Shown piece by piece: positions 8,860-15,864 of a stretch of DNA of 64,000 nt (the stretch's first letter is position 1; each line of letters starts with the position of its first letter). The DNA comes from Sphingomonas metalli (GTDB lineage: Bacteria; Pseudomonadota; Alphaproteobacteria; Sphingomonadales; Sphingomonadaceae). The notes beneath the pieces are model-generated. The model was not told the DNA's origin, ran no database searches, and saw nothing but the letters and a program-made list of their open reading frames with translations. Made by a program: the position numbers and the translations under genes. Location of the stretch: NCBI RefSeq assembly GCF_014641735.1, contig NZ_BMIH01000003.1, positions 186,001-250,000 on the forward strand. Direction: 5' to 3'.

Positions 8860-9987
8860 ATGCCCCTGTTTCTCGACGACGAGCAGACGATGCTGCGCGA
8901 TACGGCGCGCGACTATCTGGCCGATCGGGCGCCGGTCGCCCATCTGCGTGCGCTGCGCGACGGCGACGACCCGGTCGGCTTCAGCCGGGACCTGTGGCGG
9001 CAGTTCGCCGAGATGGGCTTCACCGGCATCCTGATCCCGGAGGCGCAGGGCGGGCTTGGGCTCGGCCATGTCGAGGCGGGCGTGGTGCTGGAGCAGATCG
9101 GCCGCAACCTCTCCCCCTCTCCCTTTCTCACCACCGCGGTCGGTGCGGTCGCGGCACTGTCCGGCACGGCCCAGGCGGAACGCTGGTTCCCCGGCATCCT
9201 GGCCGGCGAGACGGTCGCGGCCCTGGCGATCGACGAAGGCCCCAAGCACCGCGACACGATCGGCCTGACGGCAGAGCGGGCCGGCAACGGCTTCCGACTG
9301 TCTGGCACGAAGCGCTTCGTCGCCCATGGCCATGTCGCCGATCTGCTGATCGTCGCCGCGCGAACTGCCGGCAATCCCGCGGACCGGGACGGGGTGACGC
9401 TCTTCGCTCTGCCACGGGACTCTGCCGGCCTCGCCGTCCGGGCCGAGCGGCTCGCGGATTCCAGCTTCGCCGCGCACTGCACCTTCGACGGCGTCACGGT
9501 CGACGGCGATGCGGTTGTCGGCGAGGTGGATGGCGGGCGGGTCGCCCTCGATCGGCTCTTGCGTGCGGGTCGCGCCGGCGCCTCGGCGGAGCTGCTGGGT
9601 GTCGGTGGCGGCGCGATGGACATGACGCTCGGCTATCTTCGGGAGCGGCAGCAGTTCGGGGTGGCGATCGGGAGCTTCCAGGCGCTGCAGCATCGCGCCG
9701 CTCACCTCTACGCCGAGATGGAGGTGGCGCGTGCGGCGGTGCTGAAGGCGCAGCAGCTGCTCGATACGGGCAGCGAGGCGGCCGACGAGGCCGTGTCGGT
9801 CGCCAAGGCGATGGCGGCGATGGCCGCCACCCTGGCGGTCAACGAGAGCGTCCAGATGCATGGCGGGATCGGCATGACCGACGATTACGATATCGGCTTC
9901 TTCATGAAGCGGGCGCGCAGCCTTGCCGAGCTGTGGGGAGACGCCAGCTACCATGCCGATCGGCTGGCGGTGGCCGCCGGCTATTGA
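8860..9987 (+). CDS. acyl-CoA dehydrogenase family protein (second subunit of an adjacent pair)
   Basis: A 375-residue acyl-CoA dehydrogenase homologue. The N-terminal helical domain starts PLFLDDEQTMLRDTARDYLA, the middle domain has FRLSGTKRFVAHGHVADLL, and the C-terminal domain includes YLRERQQFGVAIGSFQALQH and SVQMHGGIGMTDDYDIGFFM. It ends ELWGDASYHADRLA instead of the EGT-type active-site segment. No glutamate at the usual catalytic position is evident, so it may be a non-catalytic or differently organised subunit of a heteromeric enzyme. That design is known for steroid and bile-acid side-chain dehydrogenases. It follows the first dehydrogenase by 12 bp. The acyl substrate is unknown. 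Confidence 0.85.
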   Translation: MPLFLDDEQTMLRDTARDYLADRAPVAHLRALRDGDDPVGFSRDLWRQFAEMGFTGILIPEAQGGLGLGHVEAGVVLEQIGRNLSPSPFLTTAVGAVAALSGTAQAERWFPGILAGETVAALAIDEGPKHRDTIGLTAERAGNGFRLSGTKRFVAHGHVADLLIVAARTAGNPADRDGVTLFALPRDSAGLAVRAERLADSSFAAHCTFDGVTVDGDAVVGEVDGGRVALDRLLRAGRAGASAELLGVGGGAMDMTLGYLRERQQFGVAIGSFQALQHRAAHLYAEMEVARAAVLKAQQLLDTGSEAADEAVSVAKAMAAMAATLAVNESVQMHGGIGMTDDYDIGFFMKRARSLAELWGDASYHADRLAVAAGY

Positions 9988-10006
9988 GCCACCTATAGGC
10001 GTCGCG

Positions 10007-10888
10007 ATGAATCAGGATCTTAGCCCCGAGCTGTTGGCGCAGCAGCTGGTCACCCTGCTCGATGTCGAGCAGATCGACACCGATCTGTTCCGCGGCGCGC
10101 GGCAACCGGGTGGCGAGGGCCGGGTCTTCGGCGGGCAGGTCATCGCCCAAGCCTTGCAGGCGGCGCAACGGTCCACCGACGCGCCGAAGGTCGCGCACTC
10201 GCTCCATGCCTATTTCATGCGCCCGGGCGACGAGGACTTTCCGATCATCTTCCGTGTGGTGCGCGATTTCGAGGGCCGCAGCTTCGCGACCCGCCGGGTC
10301 ATCGCCATGCAGCGGGGCCAGCCAATCCTCAACATGGCCTGCTCGTTCCAGACCCCCGAGGACGGCTTCGTCCATCAGGACGCGATGCCCGGAGTGCCCG
10401 CGCCCGAGGCATTGGCGAACGAACAGGACCTGCTCGCCCGGATCGCCGACCAGCTTCCCGAACGGCATCGCCAGCGCATGCTGCGCCGCCGGCCCGTCGA
10501 GATCCGGCCCGTCTCTCCACGCGACTGGCTGTCGCCGCGCGACGCCGCGCCGGTCCAGCATGTCTGGTTCCGCCTCGCCGGCCGGATCGGCGACGATCCC
10601 GCGATGCATCGGGCCGTGGTCGCCTATGCCAGCGACTTCGGCCTGCTCGGCACCGGGCTGTTGCCGCATGGGGTGACCTGGCTCAGCCCGGGCATGCAGG
10701 TCGCCAGCCTCGACCATGCGTTGTGGCTGCACGAAAGCTTCCGCGCCGACGAATGGCTGCTCTACACGATGGACAGTCCCTGGGCCGGTCACGCCCGCGG
10801 CTTCAACCGGGGCCGGATCTTCACGCAAGACGGACGCCTCGTCGCAAGTGCCGCGCAGGAAGGCCTGATGCGCCAGCGCCAGGTCTAG
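10007..10888 (+). CDS. tesB: acyl-CoA thioesterase II
   Basis: A 293-residue double-hotdog thioesterase that hydrolyses medium- and long-chain acyl-CoA to free acid and CoA. N-terminal hotdog signatures are GRVFGGQVIAQALQAA and HSLHAYFMRPGD. The C-terminal hotdog carries VASLDHALWLHESFRAD, SPWAGHARGFNRGRIF and VASAAQEGLMR, which contain the TesB Asp and Gln catalytic residues. The gene starts 19 bp after the second acyl-CoA dehydrogenase and closes the fatty-acid cluster. It may relieve acyl-CoA build-up when beta-oxidation is limited. Its TAG stop overlaps that of holC on the other strand within a shared CTAG. Confidence 0.93.
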   Translation: MNQDLSPELLAQQLVTLLDVEQIDTDLFRGARQPGGEGRVFGGQVIAQALQAAQRSTDAPKVAHSLHAYFMRPGDEDFPIIFRVVRDFEGRSFATRRVIAMQRGQPILNMACSFQTPEDGFVHQDAMPGVPAPEALANEQDLLARIADQLPERHRQRMLRRRPVEIRPVSPRDWLSPRDAAPVQHVWFRLAGRIGDDPAMHRAVVAYASDFGLLGTGLLPHGVTWLSPGMQVASLDHALWLHESFRADEWLLYTMDSPWAGHARGFNRGRIFTQDGRLVASAAQEGLMRQRQV

Positions 10889-11325
10889 GCAGCCTGCTCC
10901 CAGCGGCCGCCTTCGCCCTGTATCCAGTAGCGGCGTTCGATCCCGTCTCGCCCGCCCAGCGCCTTCCAAGCCTCGCGGGCCGCCTCGATCGCCTCGTCGT
11001 CGAAGAAGTGGAAGGCCCGGTCGAAATCGAGCGCCGCGTCGCGCCACAGGCCGTCTACGAGCGCGATGTTGCGTGCCGCATTCGCCGCACTCGCGTCACC
11101 GGCGAGCAGGATCGGCTGGGACGCATCCTCCCCCGCCCCGGCCTCGCCGTGCGGCAGAAAGCTGTCGGGCGCATAGGACCAGAGCAGGCGATCGAGATGG
11201 CGCCGCTGCTCCTCCGATCCGCTGACGATCAGCAGCCGCCCGCCGGATGCGATCACCCGTTCGGCGATGCGCGGCAGGGCGCGGTCGAGCGGCGTCGCCG
11301 TCAGATGATAGAAGTCGACCTGCAT
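10885..11325 (-). CDS. holC: DNA polymerase III chi subunit
   Basis: A 146-residue clamp-loader accessory protein that links polymerase III holoenzyme to single-strand binding protein. It starts MQVDFYHLTATPLDRALPRI, the typical N-terminus, followed by the Rossmann-like core (GGRLLIVSGSEEQRRHLDRL, LLWSYAPDSFLPHG, QPILLAGD). It ends RYWIQGEGGRWEQ, which matches the family. A longer frame adds seven residues (MPLSTGS) but alignment supports this start. It lies 52 bp downstream of the receiver gene on the same strand and could be read through from that operon. The holC stop codon shares CTAG with the convergent tesB. Confidence 0.88.
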   Translation of the reverse strand: MQVDFYHLTATPLDRALPRIAERVIASGGRLLIVSGSEEQRRHLDRLLWSYAPDSFLPHGEAGAGEDASQPILLAGDASAANAARNIALVDGLWRDAALDFDRAFHFFDDEAIEAAREAWKALGGRDGIERRYWIQGEGGRWEQAA

Positions 11326-11377
11326 CGAACCGGTCGATAGCGGCACGGCGGGCCGGGCTCCAGCCCTGCCCCGCGGC

Positions 11378-11770
11378 TCAGACGATCATCGCGTCGCCGC
11401 CCGATCCCTTGGCGAGCACGCGGCCCATGGCCTCGAACAAATCATCCATCGCCACCGGCTTGAAGATCACGTCGTCCGCGCCTGCCGCAAGGCAGCGCTC
11501 GCGCAGGTCGATCGCGGCGTCTGCGGTGACGATGATGATCGGAACCTGCGCCTTTGCATCGGTGCGCGCGCGGATGTGGTGGACGGCGGTGATGCCGTCC
11601 ATGCCGGGCATTCTCAAGTCGATCAGCACGACCTGGAAATCCTGCTCGTCGATCAGCTTCAAACCGTCTTCGGCGCTTTCCGCCTCGACCATCGTCGCCC
11701 CGGCGACGTCCAGCATATCATTGACGACGCGCCGATTCATTCGGTCGTCCTCGATGAACAGGACGTTCAC
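11378..11770 (-). CDS. single-domain response regulator (CheY-like receiver)
   Basis: A 130-residue protein made only of a phosphoacceptor receiver domain. The acidic pocket is in LFIEDDRMN, the phosphorylatable Asp is in VVLIDLRMPGMDG, the Thr switch is in IIIVTADA, and the conserved Lys is in VIFKPV. No output domain follows, so it likely acts by protein-protein contact or as a phosphate shuttle or sink. The GTG start at 11770 is chosen because GGAGG lies 6 nt upstream; another in-frame GTG at 11812 has a weak ribosome site. It follows the hybrid kinase gene on the same strand and is the probable phosphorelay partner. Confidence 0.88.
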   Translation of the reverse strand: MNVLFIEDDRMNRRVVNDMLDVAGATMVEAESAEDGLKLIDEQDFQVVLIDLRMPGMDGITAVHHIRARTDAKAQVPIIIVTADAAIDLRERCLAAGADDVIFKPVAMDDLFEAMGRVLAKGSGGDAMIV

Positions 11771-11834
11771 CAGCCGCCTCCGTACGGTTGCGGGCAAAGG
11801 GTTGCGTAGCACCTCATGCCCGTTGCTCTACGCA

Positions 11835-14264
11835 TCATGCCGCCCGCGATACAAGCGGTGTTCCGGTCAACCTATCGCATTCCGTATCGAAAATCATGGC
11901 GGCGAGCGCCGCGCCGGCAATGGGCTTGGCGACGATCCGCGTCATCAGCGGCGCGACGCCGTCGCGGCCGTCGCGGTCGCCCGACCACAGGAGCGTCGTC
12001 TCGACTCCGGCAGCCTGCGCCGCGGTCGCAAGCGTCGCCGTGGCATCGGCAGGATCCGCGGCCGCGAACAGCGTGGCATCGTCGATCAGCATGCGGGCGA
12101 TCGCCCTGGAGCCGATCGCCGCGATCGCCTCGTCGACGGTGGCGGCGAACAGCAGCGTGCCCGCGCGCGCCTCCAGCAGGGTCTTCCACATGGCGCGGGT
12201 GATCGGACTGCGATCCAGCACCAGAAGGGCGGGCTGGTCGGCAAGCGGCGCCGTCGGCTCCGGCACCGCGGCCAGCTTGACCGGGATAACGACCGTGAAG
12301 GTCGCACCCTGTCCGACCTCGCTCCGGACCGTGATCGTACCGCCCATCGCCACCGTCAGGTTGCGACAGATGGCAAGCCCCAGCCCGGTACCGCCGAACT
12401 GCCGGGTCGTGCTGGCATCGGCCTGGCGGAAGGACTCGAAGATCGCACCCTGCTTCTCGGGCGCGATGCCGATGCCCGAATCGGACACGGTCAGCGCGAG
12501 CGCCTCGCCTCCGTCGACGGTGCAGGCGGTCAGCGCCACCTGCCCGCGGCTGGTGAACTTCACGGCATTCGACAGCAGATTGAAGACGATCTGCCGGATA
12601 CGGCCCGCATCGCCCATCAGCATCCTGGGCGCGTCCGCCAGATCGATCCGGTAATCGAGCCCCTTCGCGCGCGCCTCCTCTTCCCACAGGCGCGCGGCAT
12701 CGTGGATCGTCGCCGGGAGATCATAGGGCTGATCGTCCAGCGTCAGATGGCCGGTCTCCATCTTCGCGACGTCCAGAATGTCGTCGACCAGCGCCCGCAT
12801 CGTCAGTCCGGCCCCCTGCACCACGCCCAAACGATCGCGCGTCACCGGCGGCAGCGTCGCATCCGCGAGCATGACCTGGGTCATGCCCAATATGCCGTTG
12901 AGCGGCGTGCGGATCTCGTGGCTGGTGGTCGCCAAAAACTCCGTCTTGGCGGCCAGGGCCTTGTGGAGCTCCATATTGGTCACGGCCAGCCCGTCGCGCG
13001 CGACCCGCAGTGCATTGCGGCTACGCCGAATCGTAAACAGGCCGATTGCCAGCAACAGGATCACGATCGCGGTTGCGCCGCCGGCGACCAGGAACATCGT
13101 CCGCTGGAACCGCGTGCGCGCCTGTTCCAAAGCGATGCTGCGACGCAATTCGGCGGCCCGCAGCTTCGCGATGCGCAGCTCCTGATTGGCGAAGTCGAAG
13201 CGCGCGGCCATCAGCGCGTTGCTGGTGCTGGTGGCCAGCCGCGTCGCATCGTCGTCGATCCGCTTGACGGCGGCGAGATGCTCCATCGCCAGCTCGTAGC
13301 GGCCCTGCCGCTGGAAGACCCGATAGGCGGTAAGGTGCGGCTCCAGCCAGCTCGCCTCGGTGTCGTCGATGTCCACCTGGGCGAAGCTCTGCGTGATCAG
13401 CCGCTCGGCCTGACCGAAATTGCCCCGCTGGAAGGCGGCCTCGGCGGCCAGCGCCAACAATTGCGGCCGCCAGCTCGCCGCCTCGCCGGACGCCGCGACC
13501 GCAAGGCTGCGACGCACCGCCTGCTCCGCGGCCGTGACCTGTCCGGCCTTCAAGCGGTTGCGCGCCACATTGCGGAGCACTTGTGCGATGAGAACCGGGC
13601 TGCGCATCTTCTCGGCATAGGAGAGCGCGACGCGGAACTGCTGCTCCGCCTCATCGTGCCGCTTCAGGTCCTGCAACACTCCGCCGCGATTGTTGTAGAG
13701 CGCGACCATCAGGCCCGGATCGCCGCGATAGATGTCGGACGCCTGCGTCAGATAGCGGAGCGCACGCTCGTAATCCTTGCCGCTGCTGTAGAGCGATGCG
13801 ATCAGCATCAGCGCGATCGCCTGGCTGCGCTGATTGTCTATGCGCTCGAAAATCTTGAAGGCGTTCTGGAAGTCGGTCAGCGCGCCGCCGAACTGACTTT
13901 TGGCTCCGCGCAAGCTCCCCCGGGTCAGGCGTACTTCTCCGGCCAGCTCGGTCTGGTTGGGGCCAATCCGGTTCAGTGCCGATTCGATCAAGGGCGCCGC
14001 GCGATCCAGCTCTCCGAGTCGGAACATCGCTTCCGCCTGCAAGGCTTCGGCGGCAGCCAGGGTCTTCTGGCCGTCGGGCTGACCAGCATAAGCCCTGGCA
14101 GACGATGCGGCCTGTCGCGCGGCCTCGGCCGCGTTTTGCGGATCGACCATCATCGTCCGACGAGCGTCGGCGACTTGCCGGTCGATAACCGGCAATGGAG
14201 GGGCGGCCCGCACCTGTCCGACGAGCAAGCCTGCTAAGACTAGGCCGATCGCCAGCCGACGCAC
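11835..14264 (-). CDS. TPR-sensor hybrid histidine kinase with degenerate receiver
   Basis: An 809-residue membrane sensor kinase. It has a signal peptide (about 1-20), a long periplasmic all-helical region of TPR-like repeats (about 30-370), one membrane helix (about 390-412), and a HisKA domain with phospho-His449 in TSHEIRTPLNG. The ATPase domain follows, with NLLSNAVKF, SDSGIGIAPEKQG and FGGTGLGLAIC. After it comes a receiver-like domain (about 685-800) where the usual acidic pair and DxxMP motif are not recognisable (VLDRSPITR, MLIDDATL). The start is a GTG 2 nt after the upstream EAL stop, with an AGGTAG ribosome site. It should phosphorylate the stand-alone receiver encoded next. The TPR input may sense a periplasmic protein or peptide. 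Confidence 0.87.
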   Translation of the reverse strand: MRRLAIGLVLAGLLVGQVRAAPPLPVIDRQVADARRTMMVDPQNAAEAARQAASSARAYAGQPDGQKTLAAAEALQAEAMFRLGELDRAAPLIESALNRIGPNQTELAGEVRLTRGSLRGAKSQFGGALTDFQNAFKIFERIDNQRSQAIALMLIASLYSSGKDYERALRYLTQASDIYRGDPGLMVALYNNRGGVLQDLKRHDEAEQQFRVALSYAEKMRSPVLIAQVLRNVARNRLKAGQVTAAEQAVRRSLAVAASGEAASWRPQLLALAAEAAFQRGNFGQAERLITQSFAQVDIDDTEASWLEPHLTAYRVFQRQGRYELAMEHLAAVKRIDDDATRLATSTSNALMAARFDFANQELRIAKLRAAELRRSIALEQARTRFQRTMFLVAGGATAIVILLLAIGLFTIRRSRNALRVARDGLAVTNMELHKALAAKTEFLATTSHEIRTPLNGILGMTQVMLADATLPPVTRDRLGVVQGAGLTMRALVDDILDVAKMETGHLTLDDQPYDLPATIHDAARLWEEEARAKGLDYRIDLADAPRMLMGDAGRIRQIVFNLLSNAVKFTSRGQVALTACTVDGGEALALTVSDSGIGIAPEKQGAIFESFRQADASTTRQFGGTGLGLAICRNLTVAMGGTITVRSEVGQGATFTVVIPVKLAAVPEPTAPLADQPALLVLDRSPITRAMWKTLLEARAGTLLFAATVDEAIAAIGSRAIARMLIDDATLFAAADPADATATLATAAQAAGVETTLLWSGDRDGRDGVAPLMTRIVAKPIAGAALAAMIFDTECDRLTGTPLVSRAA

Positions 14265-14266
14265 GG

Positions 14267-15586
14267 CTACCTACGCGCCGTCGCGGCGAAGTTCGGCAGC
14301 GTCCGCTTTTGGGCATCGAGCCCGCCGGACAGGTCGGTCTCGAGAAACTTGATCAGGGCGGAAAGGGCGAGCGGCCGGCTGATCAGATAGCCCTGGACGA
14401 CGTCGCATCCCATCACCGACAGCAGCGCGAGCGCCGCCGGTGTCTCGACGCCTTCGGCCACGACCTCCATTTCGAGCGCATGCGCCAGATCGATCGTCGA
14501 GCGGACGATCAGCGGATCGCGGTTGGAGCTCGTCAGCTGGGTGACGAACAGCTTGTCGATCTTCAGCTCGCGCGCGGGCAGCTGCTTCAGATAGGCAAGC
14601 GAGGACAGGCCGGCACCGTAATCGTCGATCGCGATCGTAATGCCGATGTCGGCGAATGTCCGAAGATGCGCGATCGCGACGTCGGGGTCGTGGATGACCG
14701 CCGTTTCGGTGATCTCGAAGCCCAGGCTGGCGCCGCTGCTTTCGACCAGCGCACAGGCCCGCCGGACGAAGCGGGCGTCCGACAGCAGCACGGCCGATAT
14801 GTTGACGAAAATCTGGACTTCGTGACCCTGCTCGGCCAGCGTGCGCTGGTCCTTGATCGCCTGCTGGATCGTCCAGACGGTCAGGTCGGTGATGTCGTGG
14901 GACTCTTCGGCAAGGCCGATGAACTCGCCCGGCAGGACCAGTCCGCGCACGGGATGCTGCCAGCGGACCAGCGCCTCGACGCTCAGCACACGCTGCTGCC
15001 GCACATGCGCCTTGGGCTGGTATTGAAGGAAGAGCTCGCCCTTGCCGATCGCGCCGCGCAGGTCCCGGACCAGGCTCCGCCGGTCGGCGGTGTCGGGGCT
15101 CGCACCCACCTCGCGCAGCACCGGCTCGCGCTGTTCGCGGGCGTCGTCCAGCGCCCGCTCCGCTTCGTCGATAAGCCGCACTTCGTCGCAATGCGGCGTC
15201 GCGATCGCCCCGCCCAGCGTCAGCTCGATGGCATAGGGCTCGCCGTCGATCTCGAAGGCCGCTTCGAAGGCGCGGTCCAGTCGCTGCAGCGCGGCTTCGA
15301 AGCCGGCATGGTCGGTGCCGGCGAAGTGGATCTCCAGCCGGTCGTGACCCACCACGGTGACGATCGCGGCCGGTGTCAGCCGCTCCACGAAGGCGGCGAG
15401 ATCGGCGGCCAGCAGATTGGCGCGCCCGACGCCGAGATGCCGACGCAAGATCGCGAAATTGGCGATGCGGCCGATGATCAGCCCGACCTGCCACGGCTTG
15501 GATGCGCGACCGGTCGAGGAAGCGCGCGCGGCGCCCCCTTCCGTGGATTGGCTCGGAAAGCCGGCTCGGTCGACGGGCGAAGTCAT
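14267..15586 (-). CDS. EAL-domain c-di-GMP phosphodiesterase with degenerate GGDEF-like N-terminus
   Basis: A 439-residue cytoplasmic protein. Residues about 35-160 look like a GGDEF-type fold but have no GGDEF motif. Residues about 170-425 form an EAL domain with the catalytic set intact: VEALVRW (E204), VNIS, EITET, IDDYGAG, ELKIDKLFV, VAEGVET and VQGYLIS. It is therefore predicted to hydrolyse c-di-GMP to pGpG and to lower the second messenger that promotes attachment. It is the first gene of an EAL / hybrid kinase / receiver operon, with 2 nt before the kinase GTG. A symmetric CtrA-type box lies 90 bp upstream. No membrane or sensor segment is present. Confidence 0.88.
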   Translation of the reverse strand: MTSPVDRAGFPSQSTEGGAARASSTGRASKPWQVGLIIGRIANFAILRRHLGVGRANLLAADLAAFVERLTPAAIVTVVGHDRLEIHFAGTDHAGFEAALQRLDRAFEAAFEIDGEPYAIELTLGGAIATPHCDEVRLIDEAERALDDAREQREPVLREVGASPDTADRRSLVRDLRGAIGKGELFLQYQPKAHVRQQRVLSVEALVRWQHPVRGLVLPGEFIGLAEESHDITDLTVWTIQQAIKDQRTLAEQGHEVQIFVNISAVLLSDARFVRRACALVESSGASLGFEITETAVIHDPDVAIAHLRTFADIGITIAIDDYGAGLSSLAYLKQLPARELKIDKLFVTQLTSSNRDPLIVRSTIDLAHALEMEVVAEGVETPAALALLSVMGCDVVQGYLISRPLALSALIKFLETDLSGGLDAQKRTLPNFAATARR

Positions 15587-15675
15587 CGCCTGCGGGCGTA
15601 ACCCGCAATCGTAAACAATGGCTTAAGGATGGGCCACCCGTCCCGGAACGCGACGGCAGGGCCGTTGAGATATGG

Positions 15676-15691
15676 TTAAAATTCCCTTAAC
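15676..15691. promoter_or_regulatory. CtrA-type box (TTAA-N7-TTAAC), symmetric
   Basis: TTAA at 15676-15679, seven bases, then TTAAC at 15687-15691 match the full CtrA consensus of Alphaproteobacteria. Because the site is preceded by G, it reads as a full site on both strands. It also contains ATGGTTAA (15673-15679 plus one base), the reverse of the TTAACCAT half-site. It lies 90 bp before the EAL gene and 42 bp before a 17-codon ORF on the other strand. A possible -35 (TTGAGA, 15665-15670) with a weak -10 near 15688 would make the box overlap the plus-strand promoter. Binding is inferred, not shown. Confidence 0.55.
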
Positions 15692-15732
15692 GTGAGCGAG
15701 CGTCCAACGAGGCGCTTTCAAGGGAGATAACC

Positions 15733-15786
15733 ATGCTGCGTTTCATTCTCGCACTGATCCGTAACGAAGACATCCGTCCCTGGTAA
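15733..15786 (+). CDS. putative 17-residue small protein (MLRFILALIRNEDIRPW)
   Basis: A complete 17-codon frame from ATG to TAA. The start has a strong ribosome site (AAGGGAGAT, 4-5 nt before the ATG), and 11 nt after the stop comes an exceptionally strong terminator. The peptide has a hydrophobic N-terminal half (LRFILALI) and a charged C-terminal half ending in Trp. It could be a small membrane-associated peptide, a leader peptide without a following gene, or the coding part of a dual-function small RNA. Nothing is encoded downstream on this strand. The region behind it carries a CtrA-type box. I do not recognise the sequence and assign no function. Confidence 0.5.
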   Translation: MLRFILALIRNEDIRPW

Positions 15787-15796
15787 CAGGGCGCTG

Positions 15797-15850
15797 GGCC
15801 CGGTAGCGGCTCCGCCGGCTGTGCCGGCGGTCTCGCTACCGGGCCTTTCT
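15797..15850 (+). terminator. strong intrinsic terminator after the 17-codon ORF
   Basis: The outer 12-bp stem GGCCCGGTAGCG / CGCTACCGGGCC encloses a second perfect 8-bp stem CCGCCGGC / GCCGGCGG with a TGT loop. The two stems are separated by matching 3-nt bulges, and TTTCT follows. It may also end transcription of the convergent tamB on the other strand. Confidence 0.8.
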
Positions 15851-15864
15851 GCGTCCGAATCGCC

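Noticed and set aside
7480-9954. 824-codon minus-strand open frame over the acyl-CoA dehydrogenases
   Set aside because: Antisense shadow of two clear flavoenzyme genes; no recognisable motif.
11247-14237. 996-codon plus-strand open frame over the kinase and receiver genes
   Set aside because: Antisense shadow; composition is low-complexity and Arg/Gly-rich, while the minus strand encodes intact kinase and receiver motifs.
15787-15864. Continuation of the 17-codon ORF into a longer protein
   Set aside because: The TAA at 15784-15786 is followed by a strong terminator and by the convergent tamB gene; no downstream frame is plausible.
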